Position numbers and translations under genes: made by a program. Of a stretch of DNA of 64,000 bases, positions 51,530 to 62,470 are shown piece after piece. Position 1 is the stretch's first letter, and every line of letters begins with the position of its first letter. The notes below the pieces were generated by a model that saw nothing but the letters and a program-made list of their open reading frames with translations, was not told the DNA's origin and searched no databases. This DNA is from Chaetoderma sp. LZ-2023a (taxonomy: Eukaryota > Mollusca > Caudofoveata > Chaetodermatida > Chaetodermatidae). Location of the stretch: the NCBI GenBank assembly GCA_034401795.1, contig CM067372.1:14545070-14609069 (forward strand), in the 5' to 3' direction.

Positions 51530-51780
51530 AGGCTCTCAACTGCTTTTGAATATTTTGAAGCTAACCTGACTGGGAGCTGTGGTTACCTATGGCAGCAACG
51601 GTTGCCAGTGGAACTGGTTTCCAAATTATTCAACATATTATTTAATAAATTCTAAATTCACCAAAGACAGACAGCTAATAATTACTTGTGACGCCGGCTA
51701 ACAAATAACGTATTTTAACCACAACGTCTGATCCTTGAGTAACATAGGAGCTCTTCATTAACAAAAACACCAGTGATTGA
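51530..51780. repeat. Two dispersed repeat copies head to head
   Basis: 51540-51575 holds the family core in reverse (GAATATTTTGAAGCTAACCT then GACTGGGAGCTG). 51585-51780 holds it forward (GCAGCAACGGTTGCCAGTGG, AAATTCACCAAAGAC, GCTAACAAATAACG). The pair forms an inverted repeat around about 51580. Confidence 0.5.
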
Positions 51781-52279
51781 GTTCCATTGGGTGCACGCGT
51801 GCAGTAGCATCAAAGAGGTATACACTTGATAATTCAAAACCATCAGAGGCCTATCTATTTCGATATAAACTCCGCTCGGATCCCATTTATGCTAAGACCG
51901 TTTCACCATATTAAGTACCACTGCTCATAGGAAAACGTGTATCCTTGGTGGCTAAGCCTAACAATGACTGCTATAGATAGTATAAGTTAAGAGAATGGCT
52001 GGCACGTAGCCAGCTAACACATGTATTTAAGTACAAATGTACAGTGCAAATATTCTTGGATATGTGATGTCAAAAGGGGAATCTGTATGAAGTACAAAAT
52101 ACTTTACTAAGCATGGCTTACTTTCGACAATAGCCTCATATCTCAGTGAATACCATCGACATTACACGAGACAACCGTGCCTGATATCTAATCTTTGAAC
52201 GGAGAGGAAATACCGGGACATTGTATCATAATTGTGGACAGTTCAAGTTTATGATGTTGTGCAATGACAACTCCACAAT
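51781..52279. other. Unique sequence without recognised features
   Basis: No gene-like ORF or repeat is visible before the 24-bp satellite. Confidence 0.55.
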
Positions 52280-55200
52280 ATCATCTTCACATTACCTACC
52301 AACATCATCTACACATCACCTACCAACATCACCAACACATCACATACCAACACCATCAACACATCACCTACCAACATCATCTAGACATCACCTACCAAAA
52401 TCATCTACACATCACATAGCAACATCATCTACACATCACCTACCAGCAGCATCTACACTTCACCTACCAACATCATCTACACTTCACCTACCAGCATCAT
52501 ATACACATCATATACCAACATCATCCACACATCGCCTAGCAACATCATCTACACTATGCCTACCAACATCATCCACACATCACATTACCAAAATCATCTA
52601 CGCATCACATTACCAAAATCATCTACACATCAGCTACCAGCAGGATCGACACTTCACCTACCAACATTATCTACATATCACCTACCAACATCATCTACAC
52701 ATCATCTACCAACATCATCTACACATCGACTACCAACATCATCTACACATCGCCTAGCAACATCATCTATACATTATATACCAACATCACCTACCAGCAT
52801 TATCTACACATCAGCTACCAACAATATCTACATATCGCCTACCAACTTCATCAACATATCACCTACCGACATCATCTACACATCAGCTACCAACATTATC
52901 TACACATCATCTACCAACATCATCTACACATCGCCTAGCAACATCATCTATACATCGGCTACCAACATCATCTACACATCACATACCAACATCATCTACA
53001 TTTAAATCCCCTACCAGTTGTATCTACACATCACCTACCGACATCATCTACACAAGGCATACCAACATCATCTACACATCAGCTACCAACATGATCTATA
53101 AATCACCTACCAACATCATCTACACATCACCTACCAACATCATCTACGCATCGCCTAGCAACATGATCTATAAATCACCTACCAACATCATCTACACATC
53201 ACCTACCAACATCATCTACACATCAGCTGCCAATATCATATACACGTTACATACCAAATGTATCTTCACATCAGCTACCAGCAGTATCTACACTTCACCT
53301 ACCAGCATCATATACACATCGTATACCAACATCATCTACACATCGCCTAGCAACATCATCTACACTATGCCTACCAACATCATCTACACATCACATTACC
53401 AAAGTCATCTATACATCACATTACTAAAATCATCTACACATCAGCTTACACATCACCTACCAACATCATCTACACATCACCTACCAACATCATCTACACA
53501 TCGCCTACCACCATCATCTACACATCGCCTAGCAACATCATCTACACATCAGCTACCAACATCACCTACCCGCATTATCTACACATCAGTTACCAACATT
53601 ATCTACACATCGCCTACCAACATCATCTACATATCACCTACCGACATCATCTACACATCAGCTACCAACATCATCTACACATCATCTACTAACACCATCT
53701 ACACATCGCCTAGCAACATCATCTATACATCAGCTACTAACATCATCTACACATCACATACCAACATCATCTACACATCGCCTACCATCATCATCTACAC
53801 ATCGCCTAGCAACATCATCTATACATCAGCTACCAACATCATCTACACATCACATACCAACATCATCTACAAATCCCCTACGAGTTTTATCTACACATCA
53901 CCTACCGACATCATCTACACAAGGCAAACCAACATCATCTACACATCAGCTACCAACTTCATCTACACATCGCTTACCACCATCATCTACACATCGCCTA
54001 CCAACATCATCTACACATCGCCTAGCAATATCATCTATGCATCAGCTACCAACATCATCTACACAACACATACCAACATCATCTACACATCGCCTACCAT
54101 CATCATCTACACATCGCCTAGCAACATCATCTATGCATCAGCTACCAACATCATCTGCACATCACATACCAACATCATCTACACATCGCCTCGCCTACCA
54201 CCATCATCTACAAATCGCCTAGCAATATCATCTATACATCACCTACCAACATCATCTACACATCAGCTACCAACATCACCTACCAGCATTATCTACACAT
54301 CAGCTACCAACATCATCTACACATCGCCTACCAGCATCATCTACATATCACCTACCGACATCATCTACACATCAGCTACCAACATCATCTGCACATCGCC
54401 TAGCAACATCATCTATACATCACCTACCGACATCATCTACACATCACATAACAACATCATCTACAAATCCCCTACCAGTTTTATCTACACATCACCTACA
54501 GACATCATCTCCACAAGGCATACCAACATCATCTACACATCGCCTACCAATAGCATCTACACATCGCCTAGGAATATCATCTATACGTCACCTACCAACA
54601 TTATCTACACATCAGCTACCAACATCACCTACCAGTATTATCTACATATCAGCTACCAACATCATCTACATATCACCTGTCAACATCATCTACATATCAC
54701 CTACCGACATCATCTACACATCAGCTACGAACATCATCTACACATCATCTACCAACATCATCTATACATCACCTACCAACATCATCTACACATCACATAA
54801 CAACATCATCTACAAATCCCCTACCAGTTTTATCTACACATCACCTACCGACATCATCTACACAAGGCATACCAACATCATCTACACATCAGCTACCAAC
54901 TTCATCTACACATCGCCTACCACCATCCTCTGCACATCACATAGCAACATCATCTACACATCACCTACCAGCATCATCTACACATCACCTACCGACATCA
55001 TCTACACATCACCTACCAGCATCATCTACACACCACCTACCAACATCATCTACACAACAGCTACCAGCAACCACAACACATCACCTACCAGCATCATCTA
55101 CACATCAGCTACCAACATCATCTACACATCACCTACCAACATCATCTCCACATCAGCTACCATCAGCATCTCCACATCACCTACCAACATCATCTACACC

Positions 55201-55356
55201 CCGCCTACCGACATCATCTACACAATATCTACCAGCATCAGCAACCCATCACCTATCGACATCAGCAACACGTCAACTACTAAAATCATCTACACCTCGT
55301 CTACCGACATCGTCTACGCATCACCTACTAACATCATCTACACATCACCTACCAAC
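52280..55356 (+). repeat. 3.1 kb satellite, 24-bp monomer, G-poor plus strand
   Basis: The monomer is CATCATCTACACATCACCTA plus CCAA, about 128 copies. The consensus has no G on this strand. All three plus frames are open (HHLHITYQ, IIYTSPTN, SSTHHLPT) and all minus frames hit stops, giving a plus-strand ORF of 569 codons at 53091-54800. Nothing beyond the arithmetic of a 24-bp unit supports translation. Frequent variants are TCAGCTACC, TCGCCTAGC and TCACATACC. A few longer blocks recur, for example around 53020-53080, 53880-53940, 54470-54530 and 54815-54880 (CCCCTACCAGTTTTATCTAC and relatives). Confidence 0.95.
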
Positions 55357-55556
55357 AAACACTGACAGTCGTCACCCTTTCACAACACGGGACTTATTAT
55401 CAAGCTCTGTTTCTGGAGGATGGCCTCTTACATTGATTAACAATGCATGTGGGTCTGTACCAATTCCGCTATAATTTAACAGGATGCTGGAATCATGGTC
55501 ATATGGTGTGCATTACACATAAGCTTCTAACTCTTCAGTAGGCCAATTTACATTTC

Positions 55557-55898
55557 CAAAATGTGTTTGTGAGCAGACTGCCTATTCACATTAAATGTTT
55601 TGTGAGCAGACCTCATATTCACATTGAATGTTTTTCTGAGCAGACTGCCTATTCACATTAAATAATTTGTGAGCAGACTGCCTATTCACATTAAATAATT
55701 TTGTGACCAGACTGCCTATTCACATTAAATGTGTTTGTGAGCAGACTGCCTATTTACATTAAATGTGTTTGTGAGCAGACTGCCTATTCACATCAAATGT
55801 TTTGTGTACAGACCGCCTATTCACATTAAATGTTTTTGTGAGCAGACTGCCTATTCACATTTAATGTTTTCGTGAGCGGACAACCATGTGCATTAAAT
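55557..55898. repeat. 34-36-bp minisatellite, about 10 copies
   Basis: The unit is TTGTGAGCAGACTGCCTATT followed by CACATTAAATGT. Copy length varies by 1-3 bases in the T-rich junction. Confidence 0.9.
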
Positions 55899-55989
55899 CT
55901 CTCAAACAACTGTTATATAGAAAGCCTTGAAAGCAAAATAATTCACGGGAAACTCACCTATATCATCATCATCATTACAGCATCATGGA

Positions 55990-56199
55990 CGTTGTTGTTG
56001 TTGTTGTTGCTGTTGTTGTTTTGTTATTGTTGTTGTTCTTGTTGTCATCGTTGTTGTTTTGTTGTTGTTGTTGCTGTTGTTGTTGTTGTTGTCGTCGTTG
56101 TTGTCGTTTTTGTCGTTGTTGTCTTTGTGGTAGTTGTTGTCGTTGCTGTTGTTGTTATTGTCGTTGCCGTTGTCGTTGGCGTTGTCGTTTTTGTTGTTG

Positions 56200-56231
<32 letters not shown>

Positions 56232-56291
56232 GGTGGCGGTGGTGGTGGTAGTGGCGGTGGCGGTGGCGGTGGCGGTGGCGGTGGCGGTGGC

Positions 56292-56323
<32 letters not shown>

Positions 56324-56462
56324 TGGTGACCTTTATGTCACCGTCGTCGCCGCCGCCGTGGCCGCGGCTGTCGCCAACCCCACCCCCGTCGTGATCGTGG
56401 TCGTGGTCGTCATCGTGGTCGTGGTGGTTGTGGTGGTCGTCAACGTCGTCGTCGGCTTCGTA

Positions 56463-56493
<31 letters not shown>

Positions 56494-56534
56494 TCGCCGC
56501 CGCAGAAGCCTTAGTCGTCGTCGTTGTCGTCGTT
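55990..56534 (+). repeat. Trinucleotide tract (GTT/GTC/GGT/GGC)n
   Basis: About 545 bp in four blocks: GTTGTT (to about 56215), GGTGGT and GGCGGT (to about 56330), a mixed GTC/GCC block, and GTCGTC. The long poly-Val, poly-Gly and poly-Cys ORFs are artefacts of the triplet period. Confidence 0.95.
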
Positions 56535-58180
56535 TTACTGTTAATTTCACATTGTTATAAAGCTAAATGTGACAATACGTACCTTGGATGGCCTTTAGTA
56601 CAATTCTCCTTAGCGAGTTGTTCTGTTGTCTTTGCTTCTCTTCGCCGCATCGACCAGCACTTTCTGATTGCGTTCAGAAATCACACTGCTTACTGGAAAT
56701 GAAGACGATTAATAAGGCTTGTCCAGAAACTTTACATCGATTCCAGCGTTTGTTTTGACGGCCTTGGGCCAATCAACTCGTGGCAAGATGGCTTCATCAA
56801 AGCGTCGCTACAACGTAGAATGCTATTATATACGGTATCGCGCTTGTTTGTAGACTAGTCGTTAGCTTTGATGATCGGTGGACGGTACTGATGTTATTTC
56901 ACCGAACGACCAGCTACAAGTGACGAGCAAGAAGAAGTCTACGACAGTGGCTGCTTCAACTCTTACTGTCAATATAGCGTACACCGCGCCGTGAAGAACT
57001 CTGGTAGCAAGACGATGCCGGCATCAATAGTGAAGGAACGACTCGACACCAGCAGGAGGAGTTGCCCATGGCTGTACAGTGAGATGTTAGTTCTTATTGG
57101 ATTAGTCGCAGAAGCTGTGGATTAGTGTCCGTGAAATGTATGTGTCTTATGAGATGTGCTGCGGTAAGTTCTGAGAGCGGAATCACAGTTATGCCTCTGA
57201 ATAACGGGCGCTGAGTTTCTGGCGCCAAAATATATTGCCTCTTAAAGACGGTGGTCTTTAGGACTAACCGTTTGGATGGGCCACTATCAGCGCAACATAA
57301 AGCTATATAATATATGCATCGATGTTCATTAGGCGACCGCCTGTCTTTAGTAACCATTTTGTGATGACCCATGCTCGGTTCATTGTAGACGGGTGTGCTG
57401 TGGCTGCCTGGTGGCAGGATGTGTCGGTGGCAGAGAGAGGGCGGCTCTAACTGAAAATCACCGTCGATGCATTTGAAAGATGTTGATTGAGTGTCTGTGT
57501 TAGTGTTATAGAATGTGTGTGGTGGTGGTGATGCTGGTCGCGGTGCTGGCGGTAGAGGGTTGGGTGGGGTAAGAAGAAAGCTAGTCTCATTTCATTGATT
57601 TTAGGATGCGTAACTCGGCACAATCAATCCCAGAATAAATCCTTAGCCCTCGTTTCATGCGTATTGCAGCTGCAGTGATCGAAGTGCCAAATTCTAACAT
57701 TGCGTCCCTAGAAGTAATAGCAGTAAAACCAGCAGCGTGTGTGTACGGAGACACGATGTCGGTGTGAAAGGAACAGCCGATGCACTAGCTGCATTGATGG
57801 ATATTTCAAATATATGGGATCGATAAAGTTGTCTATAAAGGCATCAATCAGCGAGCACCATCAGTATTAATGGAAGCAGCAAGATTCATGTGCGTGTTTC
57901 GCGGACAAATGTCGCTACGCCGACCACGTGAAACAAATTGGCCATTGCCTTTATTGTTGGCTTCAGTAATGACTCTCCCGTAGTCGGCGCAATTAGAAGC
58001 AGCAGTGCGTCTCCTCCGTCCATAGACACGCTATCACCCGTGCACACGGCATGGAGAACAAGTATTTGTAATTACGGGGGATTTGTCTCCGTATTTGGAA
58101 AGGTCATTCCACGTTTATTAGGCTCACCTGTATATGCTCAGACACTGGGTGCACAAAATGTCCCCTGACCACACAACTTC
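56535..58180. other. Unique sequence without recognised genes
   Basis: Moderately GC-rich non-repetitive DNA. I see several short ORFs but no recognisable domain or splice-framed exon. A small GGTGGTGATGCTGG patch lies near 57520. Confidence 0.5.
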
Positions 58181-58192
58181 ATGACGGGCGCC

Positions 58193-58402
58193 CGACGTCA
58201 CATTGAGACACGAAACTACATGATTTATATATGGCATTACTTGGTTTACATGACGTCACACGGACATGACCAGCAGCATGGTGAACGCATAACGTCACTT
58301 GGACCCACCCAGCTGCATGCTATGCACATGACATCATCTGACTATTGTCAGCTGAATGACGTACACGTGAGTGTAACGTGACGCTGATTAGCTGCATGAC
58401 GT
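58193..58402. promoter_or_regulatory. Cluster of CRE-like TGACGT sites
   Basis: Six related 8-mers lie in 210 bp: CGACGTCA (58193), TGACGTCA (58251, a perfect CRE), TAACGTCA (58290), TGACATCA (58329), TGACGTAC (58357) and TGACGTAG (58397). CAGCTGCATG or close relatives occur between them, so the cluster may be a decayed tandem repeat instead of a designed enhancer. Confidence 0.25.
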
Positions 58403-58742
58403 AGTTGTTCACTCCACACTTATTTCGTCTTTTTGTATTTCTATTAAATACAACATCGCTAGATCTCGTTGTAAATGACATTGATAGATTTAACTGCATA
58501 CGAAATGCTGTAGTTAATACAAACTCAAACAAAGACGAAACAACACGTTAAGTGTGATGTACGGGCATTGGGCTAGTACACTAGCCATGGTATCTGTCCT
58601 TATATCACCAGCCAGCTATATGAGAGTTTCTGGAAGTCTCCAAGCGCAGGCGTTAAAACACTGTTTAACTTAGCAAGTATTAATGTTCCTTATAGTATTG
58701 CCTTAGCCTACATTCTGTTTAACAGTATGCATATTTTACCCA

Positions 58743-58960
58743 CACTTGACCTCAGCTGGCCGTGATGCTGGACTGTGCATGTACTTGACCTCAGCTGATC
58801 GCGATGCCTCTGATGTGGGACTGTTTGTGTACATAGGCAGCAACAGCACCCAGTCAAATTAGTTACAAAATATTCAACAGCTTCCCCGTATAGTTTTCAG
58901 GAAATTGATAGCTAGGGCATTTGGGGATCGATCAATCCCAACACGGCGAGGTGTGGGTGG
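58743..58960 (+). repeat. Dispersed repeat copy with its 5' head
   Basis: TTGACCTCAGCTGGCCGTGA occurs at 58747 and, modified, at 58784. It is followed by GGGACTGTTTGTGTACATAG, GCAGCAACAGCACCCAGTCA and AATATTCAACAGCTTCCC. This is the most complete copy of the family in the window and shows that the CTCAGCTGG head and the CAGTCAAATTAG core belong together. Confidence 0.55.
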
Positions 58961-59433
58961 AGCTTAGCTAGTGATGGGCGGGGCATAGCTAAAATGGAAA
59001 GGTACATTAGAGGAATGTTCAAATAATTCGGTATACATTTGATTCACCGAGCGAATATACTACCACACATGATGTGTGACATGCAGAAAAACTAAAGGGC
59101 TCGACACTTGGGACCCATCTAGTTATACAAGTTATATGTTTACAATACAGCAACATTTATCCTTAAGCAACATCAAAAGGCAGGCCAAAGCATAACTGCA
59201 CTGCATTAACAATAAGCCTCCCCACCACACCTATCATGGCCAATAGCCAAATAATCTATAGGTGCTAACAGGGTGAATCGACCCGGTGCGAAAAGATGCA
59301 GGACGAACAGAGCAAATGGCAAACAATTTGTTGCCCAATGGTATGGCTAATGGGATAATAGATGTCTCTGTTTTATGTAACACACATTATCAATGCATAT
59401 ATAGAATGAACTTTGCTTCCAGACTGGTCTTTG
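58961..59433. other. Unique sequence without recognised features
   Basis: No supported gene or repeat. Confidence 0.5.
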
Positions 59434-59823
59434 TTTACTGTTACAGCACAATTCCACAGGCAAAGTATGGCGTTAACATTTGACAAAAGGACACATTGTT
59501 TACTGTTACAGCACAATTCCACAGGCAAAGTATGGCGTTAACATTTGACAAAAGGACACATTGTTTACTGTTACAGCACAATTCCACAGGCAAAGTATGG
59601 CGTTAACATTTGACAAAAGGACACATTGTTTACTGTTACAGCACAATTCCACAGGCAAAGTATGGCGTTAACATTTGACAAAAGGACACATTGTTTACTG
59701 TTACAGCACAATTCCACAGGCAAAGTATGGCGTTAACATTTGACAAAAGGACACATTGTTTACTGTTACAGCACAATTCCACAGGCAAAGTATGGCGTTA
59801 ACATTTGACAAAAGGACACAGTT
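59434..59823. repeat. 65-bp tandem repeat, six copies, apparently identical
   Basis: Copies start at 59434, 59499, 59564, 59629, 59694 and 59759 with TTTACTGTTACAGCACAATT. I see no difference between the complete copies. The last ends in GGACACAG and a T run. Confidence 0.95.
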
Positions 59824-59900
59824 TTTTTGTCATATTACATGTTCTAGAAAGGGGGATGCGTCCTCTAATCGAGTACAGTCTTTGAGCACAATTTTCTTTG

Positions 59901-60066
59901 TGTACATGACCTCAGCTGGCATGTTATGCGGTATTGTGTGTACGTGTGCGTGCCTGCGTGCTTGCGTTCGTGTTTGTGAGCATGCGTGTGTACATGACCT
60001 CAGCTGGCCTGCCTTGTGGGATTGTGGGTATGTGTGTATGCGTGCGTGCGTGCGTGCGTGCGTACG

Positions 60067-60138
<72 letters not shown>

Positions 60139-60400
60139 TACGTACGTGCGTGCGTGCGTGCGTGAGTGCGTGAGTGTGTGCGTGAGTGCGTGAGTGCGTG
60201 CGTGCGTACGTGCGTGCGTGCGTACGTGCGTGCGTGCGTGTGTGCGTGAGTGCGTGAGTGCGTGTGTGCGCGTGTGTGCGTGTGCGTACGTGGGTGCTTG
60301 CGCGCGTGCGTGTGTGCATGACCCCAGCTGGCCGTGATACCTGTAATGCGGAACTGTGTGTGAACATAGCCACAGCCATGGTCGCTGGAAGCATGGGGGC
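59901..60400 (+). repeat. (GTGC)n microsatellite between three heads of the dispersed repeat
   Basis: The head TGTACATGACCTCAGCTGGC lies at 59901 and 59989, and CATGACCCCAGCTGGCCGTG at about 60317. Between the second and third, about 280 bp of GTGC and GTAC units run from 60030 to 60315. Threonine-, histidine-, alanine- and arginine-rich ORFs (up to 201 codons) on the minus strand are artefacts of the tetranucleotide. Confidence 0.9.
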
Positions 60401-61229
60401 AGTGGGGGCAGCTGCCAAGTTTGTCCTTTGGGCATGGGGCAGCGGTGGCAGCTGTGCTCTTTAGAACTTTAAATAAGATTTTTTAGACTGAGCGGTATTA
60501 AAGTTCGGTTGCTTTGACGTTAACACAAGTGCATAAAGTAATTTGGGAGTGCTTCTAGGCTGAATCAAATCATCAATGCAAACGCTATTTATGTAGTGGC
60601 AGTTACATGTGACATATTGACTTTTTATCTGTAACTGTTGCATGTATCTTTGCAAGTAAATGTACGATGCATAGTCATATGTTATTTGAATTTTTGAAGT
60701 GATACTGGACTACGCTCCGTTAATGCCTTGCTTAGTGAGTAGAACAGAATATATGTGCAATGATGGGCAGCTGGGTGCAGCAATATGGAAACACTACAAG
60801 GCATATTAGAATTAACAGCATTTCTCAAATTCAAATCTTTAATTGAGGTGTGAAGCAGAAGCAAAGGTAGAAATAATTGGTATACAGGTGGACGAAGTGC
60901 AATGTCGGTGCGTGTATTTGAGGAATGTGTCTAAGACACATGTTGTTAATGATAAAACAGATGGATAGATCAGCAGCGACCGGACGAGGGCCATCGTTAC
61001 AGATTTTAAAATAGCATAGCATCTCTAACTAAAATTAAGGACAGTGGTTTTCCACCACAGCAGGAAACTGACAGAATTGACGGAATTGCCGAATTGATAA
61101 AGAAGTAATACAAATAATCTCACATGAATTTAATGGAAGTGTTATCTAAAATTAAAATATGTGAGATTCAAGTTTTAATTTTAGTGAACATCTTTAACCT
61201 TAACATATATGATATAAGATATATACCTC
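60401..61229. other. Unique sequence without recognised genes
   Basis: AT-rich DNA between the microsatellite and the 3' end of the LINE. No supported feature. Confidence 0.5.
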
Positions 61230-61276
61230 TTATATAATTTCTTCTTCTTGCGGTCATCTTTCTCATGACAGTAATC

Positions 61277-62470
61277 TTAGACTGTTTTCCTTATTTGGTG
61301 CATGAAAGCTGAAGTGGTCATCAAACTGTCTCTGTCTCCTCTGATCTTCTTTTCAAAAGATACTTTAATAGGCCAGAAGCTTCTCCTAGCCTGTTCATAT
61401 CGCTGGCAGTGCTGCAAGAGATGTTCTGCTGTTTCGTCCGCCTGCTGACACTCACAAAGTACAGAATCTGTAATCTTGAGACGGTGAAGATGTGCATTGA
61501 GACGATTGTGACCAGTTCTCAATCTGAAGATACATGTCTGATCCTCCCTACTGAGGCTGTGTATTGCATCATTATGCTGCCTGCTCGTGGTTCTTGTATC
61601 TTTAATGATATGCTTCAGTTCTTCAAAGTCAACCTCACGGTTGAATTGTTCTTTATTTGACCCTTCCTTAGCCAGTTGATCAGCTTTGTCATTTCCTAAT
61701 ATTCCACAATGCGAGAGGACCCACTGTAAGTTGACATTGTTCTCCTTAGCCAGTTGCATAAGATTTTCATGAATTAAATCTGTACTTTCCTTTCCACTCT
61801 CCAGCGCCTGGAGCGCTGAGAGGGAGTCTGTCAGGAAGACAATATTTTCATTTATGGGTTTTCGTTGTATCAGCATTTGGCTAGCTAAGATCAGTGCCTG
61901 GATTTCTATATCTCCACATGGAAACCGAGTGTGAGCACATGCCCCCTCCATTCTTGACAGCCTGGATAGCTGATCCATCTGTATAAACATGTATCCACTC
62001 TTCCTCAGGGTAGTTCTCTGCAATATGACTCAATGCAGGAAATTTGTTTGTCACCTCTGCTTGATCTCCTTTGCTTTCAATCCCTGGAATCGAGGGCCAG
62101 ATTGAAATTGTGTTTTCTATTTCAAAAGCTGTCCACGGTTCCCTCTCAGAAATAGCAGTTATGTTTCTACGTCTGGGGAAGATGTCCGACTCTCTGTTTC
62201 TTTCAATTCTCTTTGAAATTATTAAGAAGTTATTATTTTTTAGCCTTTCTCTAGACATGTGGTGAGTCAGCATATGCATGGGATGGTGAGGCATCAATTT
62301 GAATTTCTCTTATTGAATCTCGGCCTTGATTTCTCGTCTCTGTGGGAGCGGCTGGATATTGGTAAGTTCTTCCATCGCTGCTATTTGAGTGGTCTTCATA
62401 GATCCTGTTATGATACGAAGAGCCTGATTTTGTACCTTATCCAATGCCTGAAGGGTTATTGTAGCAGCTG
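61277..62470 (-). pseudogene. LINE ORF2: linker, RNase H domain and C-terminal tail, broken frame
   Basis: After the RT the frame continues through a linker (LQALDKVQNQALRIITGSMK, about 62400-62460) with a TAA at 62310-62312. The RNase H begins with HVYTDGSA (about 61990, first catalytic Asp) and then changes frame at a C5 run (61942-61946 on the plus strand). It continues with EIQALILASQ (Glu), FLTDSLSALQALE (Asp) and WVLSHCGILGNDKADQLAKEG (His and Asp), so all expected catalytic residues can be seen across the two frames. The tail has RLRTGHNRLNAHLHRL and a C-x-C...H...H-C-like cluster (LCECQQADETAEHLLQHC), a usual ending of this group. Stop at 61277-61279. Confidence 0.82.

Noticed and set aside
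53091..54800. 569-codon TNIIYTSP-repeat protein
   Set aside because: All three forward frames of the 24-bp unit are open, and two of them give similar ORFs; this is satellite arithmetic.
55872..56702. 276-codon poly-Val/Gly ORF
   Set aside because: It is a product of the GTT/GTC/GGT triplet tract.
59830..60435. Minus-strand T/H/A/R-rich ORFs (201 and 164 codons)
   Set aside because: They are translations of a (GTGC)n microsatellite.
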